Shown here piece after piece: positions 1 through 8,598 of a DNA stretch of 64,000 bases (position 1 is its first letter; each line of letters begins with the position of its first letter). Source of the DNA: Peribacillus tepidiphilus (lineage in GTDB: Bacteria; Bacillota; Bacilli; Bacillales; DSM-1321); NCBI RefSeq assembly GCF_009466385.1, contig NZ_WIAQ01000009.1, positions 1 through 64,000 of the forward strand, read 5' to 3'. The notes below the pieces were generated by a model that saw only the letters and a list, made by a program, of their open reading frames with translations, did not search any database and was not told the origin of the DNA. The translations under genes and the position numbers were made by a program.

Positions 1-531
1 CTTCCTTTATTTAGGGATTTAGTGTCGGTGTGGTAACCTCACTATTACCTAAATTTCAGGGGGTGGCAATTTTTTTGCTCAAAAAGCCCTCTAATATAGG
101 ATTTACTAACCTATTTACTATAAAAGTTTTGACAATACGTTAAAAAATGAGGGAGGGTGCATATGGGAAGTAATTCGACTGGGATTGTTTTCTTTCCGTT
201 GTCATCATAAAAATGTGAATACAGTTTGGTAAAGTAGGGATCTGATTTAGATACCAATGATTGACTTTTTGAACGTATGTAGAGCTGGCCGTCAAAGAAT
301 GAAGCTTTCCATACCCTATAGTTGTTGCCCATAATGTTCTCGATAACTATTGTTTTTTCTTCTGCTATTGGGATAACACTTCGTTATTTCTCCATCTCCA
401 ATAATACTGGCAAACAAAATATTTTGTTGAATCTGGCTGAGGCTTCTAAAACTCATAGTAAGCACCTCAATGTATATAAGAATATATGTTCTTATTTTAT
501 TCTTATTCTTAGATTTTTAAAAGGGGCAGGT
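1..531. other. Left-edge spacer, no convincing gene
   Basis: No supported gene is seen here. A 73-codon frame on the minus strand (111-332) has no Shine-Dalgarno sequence and a stop codon shortly upstream, and a 70-codon plus-strand frame (322-534) has neither a ribosome site nor a recognisable product. The sequence is AT-rich spacer upstream of the flaG promoter. A decayed gene cannot be excluded. Confidence 0.5.
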
Positions 532-557
532 TAAGAAATTTAGGAATTTGCCGATAT
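532..557 (+). promoter_or_regulatory. SigD (flagellar) promoter of flaG-fliD operon
   Basis: A perfect SigD -10 element, GCCGATAT, lies at 550-557, with TAAG at 532-535 as the -35 element (consensus TAAA) 14 bases upstream. It sits about 40 bases before the flaG start. Established knowledge: SigD drives late flagellar and chemotaxis genes in Bacillus. Confidence 0.8.
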
Positions 558-598
558 AAGAGATAAGTATATTTAGATGTATAAGGCAGGGGATATAA

Positions 599-964
599 AT
601 GATAGATCGATTGTCGTCACAAAATGTTTCCCTTACATCTAGAACGGTCAGCACAGGTGGAAATTCGGTTGTAAATCAAAAACCTGATGAGATTCATCAG
701 GAAATGAAAGTACAAAAACCCAATAACCAGGAGCCACAGACAAAAGAACAGATTACTGAAGTAATAAATGGCATGAATAAATTTCTGCAGCCTTCCCATA
801 CTTCTCTTAAATTTGTTCTTCATGAGAAGTTAAACGAGTATTATGTGACAGTAATTGATGACACCACTCAGGAAGTGGTAAAAGAGATTCCTTCGAAGAA
901 GCTTTTGGACGTATACGCAGCCATGACGGAATTTCTTGGTTTATTGGTTGATAAAAAAATTTAA
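599..964 (+). CDS. flaG: FlaG family flagellar protein
   Basis: This 121-residue protein has a low-complexity, polar N-terminal half followed by the conserved FlaG segment (about residues 65-118: SLKFVLHEKLNEYYVTVID, then EVVKEIPSKKLLDVYAAM). FlaG (YvyC in B. subtilis) is a small protein linked to flagellar filament length and cap function. It is the first gene after a SigD promoter and is followed 15 bases later by fliD, the order known from B. subtilis. The ATG at 599 is preceded by a GGCAGGGGA ribosome site. Length and context fit the family. Confidence 0.92.
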   Translation: MIDRLSSQNVSLTSRTVSTGGNSVVNQKPDEIHQEMKVQKPNNQEPQTKEQITEVINGMNKFLQPSHTSLKFVLHEKLNEYYVTVIDDTTQEVVKEIPSKKLLDVYAAMTEFLGLLVDKKI

Positions 965-979
965 TGGAGTTGAAACGCA

Positions 980-3049
980 ATGAATAACATGCGAATCGGC
1001 GGCTTGGCCAGCGGTATGGATATTGATACAATCGTAAAGGATTTAATGAAGGCAGAACGTATGCCGCTTGATAAACTAAACCAAAAAAAACAAATACTGG
1101 AATGGCAAAGAGAAGATCTTCGTGAGATCAATAAACTTTTTCTTGGGTTTCGAAATGAAATTTTTAATATGAGACTCCAATCTACTTTCCAGGTGAAAAG
1201 TGCGAGCTCCACTAATGAAAGCAAAATCAGTGCAACGGCTAGTACAATTGCTAGTGGAACGTTTACCATAACATCTGCTCAAAAAGCAACCAGTGCTTAT
1301 AATATAAGTGGTGGTTCTGATCCGAATGTTGGTAAAATATCTGGCGGAACGAAAATAGATTCAAAGAAAAGACTGTATGAAATTAAAGATCATTTTGCCG
1401 GGAAAAACGATATCAATTGGGATACTTATAAAGAAGTTGTACAGGTTAAGAGTGATACTACTACTGTTCAACTGGATAAAACTCAATTAGATTCGATTAG
1501 TGGTCCCACCATTACAGTTAAAGATAAAACGGGTGCAACAACAACTTTTAATGTTGTTCAAGGTACAGATGCTAATCCGTCAGTATTAGCAACAGATGTT
1601 TATATAAATACTGAAACTGGTCAAATGACTTTCGGCAGCACTGTAACAGCAGGAAGCACATTTGATATTTCATATGATTTTACACAGAAGGAAACAAAAA
1701 ATGTTACAGGGGAAGAGTCCATTTTCTTTTTGAATAATGGATATGTAAGATCCGGTTCGCTTCCAGCTACTATTGAAGTGAAAGATGCCGATGGGAACAT
1801 AGTTAAAACGTTCACTGTGGAATCAGGTACTGAGGCAGAACCAACTGTGGCTTCCGACAAGGTTTATGTAAATACTGAAACCGGAAAGCTTACATTTGGA
1901 ACAGAGCTAAGTGATGGACAAAGCTTTGATGTGAACTATAAATATCATTATTTTACTACTTCTATGTCTACATACGATAAGGCAGGAAATAAGAATACAC
2001 AGACCTTTGAAGTAAAAGGAACACAGTCATTGGATGAATTTTTCTTAGGATTGAATGGCTCAGAATTAGGCGTCAGTGCTTTTTATGATGAATACACAGA
2101 TAAAGTGATTATTAATAGAAAAGAAACTGGTAATTTTAACACAGCTGGAAAAGAAATTCTCTTCGATGGGGATTCTTTTATGACGAAAGTTCTTAACTTT
2201 GATGAAAATAACGAACTAGGCGGAGATGACGCCATTTTTACAATCAATGGATTAGAAACCCAAAGGCATTCTAACACCTTTGAATTTAATGGGGTAACCA
2301 TTACGATAAAAGAAGATATTAAGGCAACTGATACCCCAGTTTCAATTACGGTGAACAACAACACGGACAAAGTCTTTGAGAATATTAAAAATTTTGTTGA
2401 TAAATACAATGAACTGGTTCTAAAAATGAATGAAAAGCTTGCAGAGCCACGTTACAGCAAATATCAGCCGCTGACAGAAGAACAAAAAGCTGAGTTATCA
2501 GAAACCCAGATTGAAAAATGGGAAGAAAAGGCAAGAAGCGGACTCTTGAAGGGCGAGCCGATTTTAACAAATGTTCTTTCTAGTATGAGAAACGACTTTT
2601 CTTCAACAATAAGCGGGCTTTCTGAAGAATTCAATAGTATGTTTGACATTGGATTGTCCACCGGAAGCTATGAAACTAGAGGTCGTATTATAATCGATGA
2701 GGATAAGTTAAAGCAGGCACTTGCGGATAACCCAGATAAAGTCATGAAGATTTTTACTAATAAGGATAGTGAATTTGCTTCACAGGGTATTGCAAACCGT
2801 TTATATAACAGTGTGGATAAAGCCCTTAAAAAATTAGGTGATAAAGCAGGTAGTCCTTTAAGCTTATCTAAAGTGGATAATAGTCTTCTTGGAAAGTCTA
2901 TCAGTGACATGGATCGCCGTATTGAACGATTTGAAGACCGCTTAACTCAAATCGAAGATAGATATTGGCGTCAATTTACAGCTATGGAGCAAGCCATACA
3001 AAGAGCCAATCAGCAATCGGCCTTTTTTGCTCAGCAATTTGGAGGTTAA
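980..3049 (+). CDS. fliD: Flagellar cap protein FliD (HAP2)
   Basis: FliD forms the oligomeric cap at the filament tip and promotes flagellin folding and assembly. The 689-residue product starts with the conserved FliD N-terminal region (RIGGLASGMDIDTIVKDLM) and ends with the coiled-coil C-terminal region. It is much longer than the roughly 500-residue B. subtilis protein. The extra length lies in the exposed middle, where two similar segments of about 70 residues (near residues 173-240 and 260-327) follow one another, each ending in an NTETG-x(2)-TFG stretch. The gene lies between flaG and fliS. Identity is certain; the role of the duplicated domain is inferred to be surface variation or adhesion. 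Confidence 0.97.
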   Translation: MNNMRIGGLASGMDIDTIVKDLMKAERMPLDKLNQKKQILEWQREDLREINKLFLGFRNEIFNMRLQSTFQVKSASSTNESKISATASTIASGTFTITSAQKATSAYNISGGSDPNVGKISGGTKIDSKKRLYEIKDHFAGKNDINWDTYKEVVQVKSDTTTVQLDKTQLDSISGPTITVKDKTGATTTFNVVQGTDANPSVLATDVYINTETGQMTFGSTVTAGSTFDISYDFTQKETKNVTGEESIFFLNNGYVRSGSLPATIEVKDADGNIVKTFTVESGTEAEPTVASDKVYVNTETGKLTFGTELSDGQSFDVNYKYHYFTTSMSTYDKAGNKNTQTFEVKGTQSLDEFFLGLNGSELGVSAFYDEYTDKVIINRKETGNFNTAGKEILFDGDSFMTKVLNFDENNELGGDDAIFTINGLETQRHSNTFEFNGVTITIKEDIKATDTPVSITVNNNTDKVFENIKNFVDKYNELVLKMNEKLAEPRYSKYQPLTEEQKAELSETQIEKWEEKARSGLLKGEPILTNVLSSMRNDFSSTISGLSEEFNSMFDIGLSTGSYETRGRIIIDEDKLKQALADNPDKVMKIFTNKDSEFASQGIANRLYNSVDKALKKLGDKAGSPLSLSKVDNSLLGKSISDMDRRIERFEDRLTQIEDRYWRQFTAMEQAIQRANQQSAFFAQQFGG

Positions 3050-3071
3050 TTATTAATTAAGGAGTGGAAAA

Positions 3072-3476
3072 ATGGCTGTGCATAACCCTTACCAATCTTA
3101 CCAGACAAACGCCGTTCAAACTGCCTCGCCAGGGGAGTTAACACTTATGTTATACAACGGCTGTATTAAATTTATTAAGTTAGCAAGAAAAGCAATAGAA
3201 GAGAATAATATACCTGAAAAAAATACGAATCTTCAAAAGGCTCAAAAAATCATTCAAGAACTAATGGTAACGTTAGATATGAAATATGAAGTTTCCAAAA
3301 ACTTAATGTCATTATATGACTACATGAACCGTCGATTGATTGAGGGTAACGTGAAAAATGATATTGTGATCTTAGATGAAGTGGAAGCCTTTGTAACGGA
3401 ATTAAGAGATACTTGGAAAGAAGTTATTAAACAAAACCGCATTCAACAATATGGCCAAGGTGGAGTTGTATTGTGA
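3072..3476 (+). CDS. fliS: Flagellin export chaperone FliS
   Basis: FliS binds the C-terminal helices of flagellin in the cytoplasm and prevents premature polymerisation before export. The 134-residue protein carries the family's N-terminal NPYQSYQ and the ASPGELTLMLYNGCIKFI helix, and is all-helical as expected. It follows fliD by 22 bases behind a good ribosome site (AAGGAGTGG) and overlaps fliT by four bases, so the genes are co-transcribed from the SigD promoter. Confidence 0.97.
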   Translation: MAVHNPYQSYQTNAVQTASPGELTLMLYNGCIKFIKLARKAIEENNIPEKNTNLQKAQKIIQELMVTLDMKYEVSKNLMSLYDYMNRRLIEGNVKNDIVILDEVEAFVTELRDTWKEVIKQNRIQQYGQGGVVL

Positions 3477-3823
3477 GCGCTGTCTCTATTGCTCATTCTT
3501 TAACTAGAGAAATAAAAAAATTACTTGAATATATTACAAGAGAACAACGAGAAGAACATATAAACAAGCTATTAGAATTATTAGATCAAAGGCAGATATG
3601 GATTGAAAGAATTCCATCTACGGTTACTGCAACGGAACAGGTTCTTGGTAGAGAGATTGTTCAAATGAATAAGGAAATCAATCACAAGCTTAATATCATC
3701 TTAAGGGATATAAAAACCGATATACAAAAAGAAAAACAAAAATCAGTACATGCAAAGAAATATTTAAATCCATATCAATCCATATCTAATCTTGACGGTA
3801 GGTTTTTAGATCAAAAAAAATAG
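3473..3823 (+). CDS. fliT: FliT-like flagellar export chaperone
   Basis: This 116-residue helical protein starts at a GTG that overlaps the fliS stop codon (GTGA, 3473-3476), a sign of translational coupling. It matches the B. subtilis FliT (YvzG) position immediately after fliS, where it acts as a chaperone for the cap protein FliD. The sequence is rich in charged helices with little fixed motif content, so the assignment rests on size, helical character and position. Confidence 0.8.
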   Translation: MSAVSIAHSLTREIKKLLEYITREQREEHINKLLELLDQRQIWIERIPSTVTATEQVLGREIVQMNKEINHKLNIILRDIKTDIQKEKQKSVHAKKYLNPYQSISNLDGRFLDQKK

Positions 3824-3832
3824 AGGTCATAT

Positions 3833-4216
3833 ATGAATCAATTAAATGAAAATCAAATAACTATGTCGAAAAACTATTTAGATTTAATAAACACTATTGA
3901 AGAGGGCTTCCAGTATGTCATAGAAAGCTTTCAAAATTTAGAAAGAACAGAGGGCAATCAGGTGTTATCAGATATCTTAGTTGCCCTTAATACATTGGGT
4001 GAAAGTCAGTTTCTATTTTCCAAAATATTTCATGGACAACATTTTGATGGTCTATTCGGAGATATCAATGTAGTTATTAATAAAGTGCTTCAACTTGAGG
4101 GGAACCTAAATAATCCGGAGCAAAAACAAGAAATTATTGAAACATCCATTTATCCTGCATTCAAGAACTGGAAAATGGAAATTCAACAAGTTTTAACTCC
4201 ATATGTTCAAAATTAA
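3833..4216 (+). CDS. Hypothetical protein, last gene of flagellar operon
   Basis: This 127-residue, acidic, apparently all-helical protein has no transmembrane segment, signal peptide or cysteine. I do not recognise a family. It starts at an ATG nine bases after the fliT stop behind an AGAGGTC ribosome site and ends just before a strong terminator, so it belongs to the flaG-fliD-fliS-fliT transcript. A role as a small flagellar chaperone or adaptor is plausible from position only. Confidence 0.75.
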   Translation: MNQLNENQITMSKNYLDLINTIEEGFQYVIESFQNLERTEGNQVLSDILVALNTLGESQFLFSKIFHGQHFDGLFGDINVVINKVLQLEGNLNNPEQKQEIIETSIYPAFKNWKMEIQQVLTPYVQN

Positions 4217-4233
4217 ATACTAGTTCAAAAGCT

Positions 4234-4266
4234 ACCATCCGATTTTCAAATCGGATGGTTTTTTTC
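4234..4266 (+). terminator. Terminator of flagellar operon
   Basis: ACCATCCGATTT (4234-4245) pairs with AAATCGGATGGT (4248-4259) and is followed by a run of seven T, a typical Rho-independent terminator. Confidence 0.9.
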
Positions 4267-4384
4267 TTCCCAATAAATCCATATAATAAAGGTATACCCT
4301 ACAATACAAGTTGTTACCATTTCTCGACATTTTCCCACAAAAACATGTCGACCAAGTTCGAGAATTCGACACAATTTTTAACAG

Positions 4385-4410
4385 GTTTATGAAGGAATTG
4401 TAAAGGGTAT
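4385..4410 (+). promoter_or_regulatory. SigB promoter of hpf
   Basis: GTTTAT (4385-4390) and GGGTAT (4405-4410) are separated by 14 bases and match the SigB consensus closely. The position, about 45 bases before hpf, agrees with the known SigB control of B. subtilis yvyD (hpf) under general stress. Confidence 0.8.
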
Positions 4411-4455
4411 TGTAGAATATGTATTACATAGTCTTAATTAAAGGAGGACTCACTT

Positions 4456-5016
4456 ATGAATTACAACATTCGTGGTGAAAACATTGAGGTAACTCCAGCT
4501 CTGCGCGAATACGTAGAGAAGAAAATCGGGAAATTGGAAAAGTATTTTAACCATACTCCTGATGCGAACGTACATGTGAACCTAAAGGTTTATCATGATA
4601 AAACGTCTAAGGTTGAAGTAACGATCCCAATGCCGAATTTAGTGCTTCGTGCAGAGGAAAGAAAAGATGACATGTATGCAGCAATCGATACCATTACGGA
4701 TAAATTAGAGCGCCAAATTCGTAAACATAAAACGAAAGTCAATCGCAAATTCCGCACAAACGGCAGCACAGCTGAACTGTTTGCTCCAGTTGCAGTAGAG
4801 GAGCAAGCTGAGCCTGTTGTGGAAGAGGAAGATCATGAGCTTGAGATTGTTCGTAACAAACGATTTGATCTAAAACCGATGGACAGCGAAGAAGCGATCC
4901 TTCAAATGAATTTGCTAGGCCACAATTTCTTCGTTTACACAAACGCAGAAACGAATAAAACAAACGTTGTTTACAAGCGTAAGGATGGTCGTTACGGCCT
5001 AATTGAGCCAAACTAA
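4456..5016 (+). CDS. hpf: Long-form ribosome hibernation promoting factor
   Basis: HPF binds the 30S decoding site and dimerises 70S ribosomes into inactive 100S particles in stationary phase and stress. The 186-residue length marks the long form: an N-terminal S30AE ribosome-binding domain (about 1-100, basic at its end) joined by an acidic linker to a C-terminal dimerisation domain (about 128-186, starting IVRNKRFDLKPM). Start at ATG 4456 follows an AAGGAGG site. It has its own SigB-type promoter and a terminator, so it is a single-gene unit. Confidence 0.97.
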   Translation: MNYNIRGENIEVTPALREYVEKKIGKLEKYFNHTPDANVHVNLKVYHDKTSKVEVTIPMPNLVLRAEERKDDMYAAIDTITDKLERQIRKHKTKVNRKFRTNGSTAELFAPVAVEEQAEPVVEEEDHELEIVRNKRFDLKPMDSEEAILQMNLLGHNFFVYTNAETNKTNVVYKRKDGRYGLIEPN

Positions 5017-5038
5017 AAATATTCATCATTTCTTCAAA

Positions 5039-5065
5039 AAACCCGGGTAACTCCGGGTTTTTTTG
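5039..5065 (+). terminator. Terminator of hpf
   Basis: AAACCCGG and CCGGGTTT form a GC-rich stem around GTAACT, followed by a T run. Confidence 0.9.
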
Positions 5066-5233
5066 CTAAGTCTGATGAGCTATCCCAGACAGGGATAAGC
5101 ATCGTAGTAGAACACCTTTAATAAAGAATGTAAACGCTTGTCAACATGCTGAAACCCGGTACCTACAGTTCTCTTAAAACAATCATTTATCTTTTCAAAC
5201 CCCCTTCCCAATTCCTGCTGACTACCTACATTA

Positions 5234-5262
5234 TTGTACCAATTCAAGTAAAATGGTAAGAT
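5234..5262 (+). promoter_or_regulatory. Probable SigA promoter of secA
   Basis: TTGTAC (5234-5239) and TAAGAT (5257-5262) are 17 bases apart and lie about 95 bases before the secA start. Inferred from consensus match only. Confidence 0.55.
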
Positions 5263-5357
5263 AGATAGATATGAAGGGTTAATTTGTATATTATTTTTTT
5301 TATAAATGATTGTGATCTTAAAGCGATATCCATCACAAAACAGAGGAGCGTTTGTGA

Positions 5358-7868
5358 ATGTTTAAAATTTTAAATAAAGTGTTGGACCCAAATAAACGTG
5401 AGTTGAAGCGTCTGCAGAAGCTTGCGGATCAAATAGAGAGCTTAGGCCCTGATATGGAGAAGCTGACGGATGATCAGCTTCGTGCGAAAACGGAAGAATT
5501 TAAAAGCCGTTATCAAAATGGTGAATCATTGGACGATATGCTTGTAGAGGCGTTTGCTGTTGTAAGGGAAGCTGCAAGACGCGTTCTTGGCATGTATCCA
5601 TTCTATGTCCAGCTCATGGGGGGGATTGCTCTTCATGAAGGGAACATTGCCGAGATGAAAACCGGTGAGGGTAAAACATTAACCTCCACGATGCCGGTGT
5701 ATTTGAATGCCATCACAGGTAAAGGTGTTCACGTTGTTACAGTCAACGAATATTTGGCAAGTCGTGACGCGAACGAAATGGGCAAGCTGTTTGAATTTCT
5801 TGGATTGACGGTTGGTTTGAACTTAAACGGTCTTTCTAAAGAAGAAAAGCAGGAAGCCTATAATGCGGATATTACGTATGGTACGAACAATGAGTTCGGC
5901 TTTGATTATCTGCGTGACAACATGGTGCTTTATAAGGAGCAGATGGTACAGCGTCCGCTTCACTATGCGGTCATTGACGAGGTTGACTCGATTTTAATTG
6001 ATGAGGCGCGTACACCGCTAATCATTTCCGGAAGCGCTCAGAAGTCGACTCAGCTTTACATCCAGGCGAATGCTTTTGTCCGTACGCTGACAAAAGATGT
6101 GGACTATACGTATGATGAAAAAACAAAAGGTGTTCAGCTGACGGAAGAAGGAATCAATAAAGCGGAGCGCGCTTTCAAAATTGACAACTTATTTGACATT
6201 TCTCATGTAGCGTTAAACCATCATATCAATCAAGCATTGAAGGCTCATGTGGTCATGCAGGCCGATGTGGATTATGTGGTTCAGGATGGCGAAATTGTGA
6301 TCGTTGACCAGTTTACTGGACGTTTGATGAAGGGCCGCCGTTATAGTGACGGCTTGCATCAAGCAATTGAAGCAAAAGAAGGCTTGGAAATCCAAAACGA
6401 AAGCATGACGCTTGCGACGATTACATTCCAGAACTATTTCAGAATGTATGAAAAGCTTGCGGGTATGACAGGTACGGCGAAGACGGAAGAAGAAGAGTTC
6501 CGCAACATTTATAATATGAATGTTGTCGTCATACCAACAAACCGTCCGATTGCCCGCGATGATCGTCCGGATTTAATTTATGCAACAATGGAAGGGAAAT
6601 TCCGTGCGGTCGTTGAGGACATTGCCGAGCGTCATAAAAAAGGACAACCGGTTCTTGTTGGTACGGTTGCCATTGAAACGTCTGAGCTGATTTCTAAGCT
6701 TTTAACGAAAAAAGGCATTAAGCATAATGTATTGAATGCCAAAAACCATGAGCGTGAAGCAGAAATCATTGCAGAAGCTGGTAAAATTGGAGCCGTCACG
6801 ATTGCAACGAACATGGCCGGACGTGGTACGGACATCAAGCTTGGCGAGGGTGTAAAAGAGCTTGGCGGTTTGGCTGTCATTGGTACAGAGCGTCATGAGT
6901 CTCGCCGTATTGATAATCAGCTTCGTGGTCGTTCCGGTCGTCAAGGTGATCCGGGTGTGTCTCAATTTTATCTGTCCATGGAAGATGAGTTGATGCGCCG
7001 CTTCGGTTCCGACAACATGAAAGCCATGATGCAGCGCTTGGGTATGGATGATTCTCAGCCAATCCAAAGTAAAATGGTCACAAAGGCTGTAGAATCTGCG
7101 CAGAAACGGGTGGAAGGAAATAACTTTGATGCCCGTAAACAATTGCTCCAATATGATGACGTACTTCGTCAACAGCGCGAAATCATTTATAAGCAGCGTT
7201 ATGAAGTATTGGATAGTGAAAATCTGCGTGAAATTGTAGAAAAAATGATCGAATCTTCTGTGCAGCGTCATGTTAATGCGTTTTGTCCAGAGCATGAAGA
7301 ACCAGAAAACTGGAATCTTGAACACTTACTTGATTATGTAAATGCAAATGTTTTACACGAGGGCGATATAACGCTCGCAGATTTAAAAGGCAAGGATCCA
7401 GAAGAAATTACAGCGCTCATTTTAGAAAAAGTAAAAGAACGCTACGATGAAAAAGAACAGCAGCTTTCACCTGAGCAAATGCGCGAATTCGAGAAGGTGA
7501 TTGTGCTTCGTTCTGTTGATAGCAAGTGGATGGATCACATTGATGCAATGGATCAGCTCCGCCAAGGTATCCATTTACGTGCCTACGGTCAAATTGATCC
7601 GCTTCGTGAGTATCAGCAGGAAGGCTTCGCGATGTTCGAAGACATGATTTTAGCGATTGAAGACGAAGTTACGAAGTACATCATGAAGGCTGAAATCCGC
7701 AATAATCTGCAGCGTCAGGAAGTAGCGAAGGGTCAAGCCGTGAATCCGAAAGAGGACGGAGAGAATGTAAAGAAGAAGCCGGTTCGCAAGAAAGTAGATG
7801 TTGGACGAAATGACCCATGCATTTGCGGCAGCGGTAAAAAATATAAAAACTGCTGCGGACGTGTGTGA
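5358..7868 (+). CDS. secA: Preprotein translocase ATPase SecA
   Basis: SecA is the motor that drives unfolded secretory proteins through SecYEG. The 836-residue protein shows the Walker A segment [10 protein letters not shown] (near residue 100), the DEVDS Walker B box (near 206-210), the preprotein cross-linking and helical wing regions, and a C-terminal zinc motif of the CxCx8CC type ([13 protein letters not shown]) that binds SecB or lipid and ribosome. The ATG at 5358 follows GAGGAG. It sits between hpf and prfB as in B. subtilis and appears complete. Confidence 0.99.
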   Translation: MFKILNKVLDPNKRELKRLQKLADQIESLGPDMEKLTDDQLRAKTEEFKSRYQNGESLDDMLVEAFAVVREAARRVLGMYPFYVQLMGGIALHEGNIAEMKTGEGKTLTSTMPVYLNAITGKGVHVVTVNEYLASRDANEMGKLFEFLGLTVGLNLNGLSKEEKQEAYNADITYGTNNEFGFDYLRDNMVLYKEQMVQRPLHYAVIDEVDSILIDEARTPLIISGSAQKSTQLYIQANAFVRTLTKDVDYTYDEKTKGVQLTEEGINKAERAFKIDNLFDISHVALNHHINQALKAHVVMQADVDYVVQDGEIVIVDQFTGRLMKGRRYSDGLHQAIEAKEGLEIQNESMTLATITFQNYFRMYEKLAGMTGTAKTEEEEFRNIYNMNVVVIPTNRPIARDDRPDLIYATMEGKFRAVVEDIAERHKKGQPVLVGTVAIETSELISKLLTKKGIKHNVLNAKNHEREAEIIAEAGKIGAVTIATNMAGRGTDIKLGEGVKELGGLAVIGTERHESRRIDNQLRGRSGRQGDPGVSQFYLSMEDELMRRFGSDNMKAMMQRLGMDDSQPIQSKMVTKAVESAQKRVEGNNFDARKQLLQYDDVLRQQREIIYKQRYEVLDSENLREIVEKMIESSVQRHVNAFCPEHEEPENWNLEHLLDYVNANVLHEGDITLADLKGKDPEEITALILEKVKERYDEKEQQLSPEQMREFEKVIVLRSVDSKWMDHIDAMDQLRQGIHLRAYGQIDPLREYQQEGFAMFEDMILAIEDEVTKYIMKAEIRNNLQRQEVAKGQAVNPKEDGENVKKKPVRKKVDVGRNDPCICGSGKKYKNCCGRV

Positions 7869-7932
7869 GGCGAGGCGTTGTACGGCGTAGTCTGTCATTC
7901 ACGTCGACCGTTTTCATCGAAGGATACAATTA

Positions 7933-7970
7933 GAAAAGAGGCTGTGTGAAACGCCGCCTCTTTTCACGTG
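7933..7970 (+). terminator. Hairpin after secA, probable terminator
   Basis: GAAAAGAGGC (7933-7942) pairs with GCCTCTTTTC (7955-7964). The following T tract is short and interrupted, so termination may be partial, as would suit a secA-prfB read-through. Confidence 0.6.
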
Positions 7971-7995
7971 TTTTCGACCTGTTTCGTGTTTAATC

Positions 7996-8286
7996 AAGGC
8001 TGTTTTCGTAAAGTTTGTTGCTTTTATAGTGTAATTTAACTTTAACAATCTGAGTTGATTGTAGCGGAGGGCACTTGACTCCTCGAAAATGCATTCGCAT
8101 TTCCTTCGTGCGGTGTTTATTCGAGGAAGCTTATTCAATGTCCTGCGGGAAAAAGAGGGAAGTGGAGACCCCACAGGCGGTAACGCCGAGGAGTGACATC
8201 CCTCCCCGCGGAAAGCAAGTGCCTGTAGCGGAAATCAACGGACAAACTTTATGTCTAAAAACAACAATCTATGCAAAAAGAGCCTT
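7996..8286. mobile_element. MITE-like element, family 1, copy 1
   Basis: This 291-bp element without a coding region begins AAGGCTGTTTTCGTAAAGTT and its reverse complement begins AAGGCTCTTTTTGCATAGAT, giving imperfect terminal inverted repeats of roughly 35 bp. AATC lies on both sides (7992-7995 and 8287-8290) as a possible target duplication. The core contains several self-complementary blocks, such as GGGCACTTG/CAAGTGCC and GGAGGG/CCCTCC. A second copy lies at 26225-26507 and a collapsed one at 30655-30710. The element separates secA from prfB, which are adjacent in B. subtilis. Confidence 0.85.
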
Positions 8287-8304
8287 AATCAAACGTTTGA
8301 TTAA
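8285..8304. promoter_or_regulatory. 20-bp perfect palindrome, operator-like
   Basis: TTAATCAAACGTTTGATTAA is a perfect palindrome at the right edge of the MITE. An 18-bp near-copy (TAATCAAACGTTTAATTA) occurs at 48724-48741. Its form resembles TetR-family operators, but no such regulator is encoded in this window, so the function is unknown. Confidence 0.4.
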
Positions 8305-8356
8305 AATGTCTGATAAAGCTATCATTTTGGGAAGAAACATGATTTTATCCCGCATT

Positions 8357-8546
8357 AACGGGCAGTAACCCCCTTTTCAAGACTTAGAAGAATCGATGAA
8401 GTCTAAGAGGGGGATAACTGCCCGTAAAAGCCCGAACATAAGGATCACAGACTAAAAACGCCACATCGTGTGGCAACGTCTGTGTGACCCACATCCTGTG
8501 GGCCTCAACTAACCATCAGTGGGGGATAAGACCCCCAACTGATGGA
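8357..8546. ncRNA. Multi-hairpin element upstream of prfB
   Basis: Four stems follow in order. ACGGGCAGT (8358-8366) pairs with ACTGCCCGT (8417-8425), with inner CCCCC/GGGGG and AGACTT/AAGTCT pairs. CACAGAC (8446-8452) pairs with GTCTGTG (8478-8484) enclosing CCACA-TCG-TGTGG. CCCACA-TCC-TGTGGG spans 8488-8502. CCATCAGT plus GGGGG pairs with CCCCC plus ACTGATGG (8513-8545). The density of perfect GC-rich stems indicates a structured RNA or a cruciform-forming mobile element remnant. It resembles structured RNAs carried by bacterial transposons, but I cannot name the family. Confidence 0.6.
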
Positions 8547-8598
8547 AGTTTCACTTTAAAAATGCATATTTTGACGAATATTGATAGAGGTGAAGGGT

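Noticed and set aside
111-332. 73-codon minus-strand frame
   Set aside because: No ribosome site and no recognisable family; a stop lies shortly upstream.
8075-8368. 97-codon frame across the MITE and palindrome
   Set aside because: It covers the element's non-coding hairpin core; the second copy at 26225 does not preserve it.
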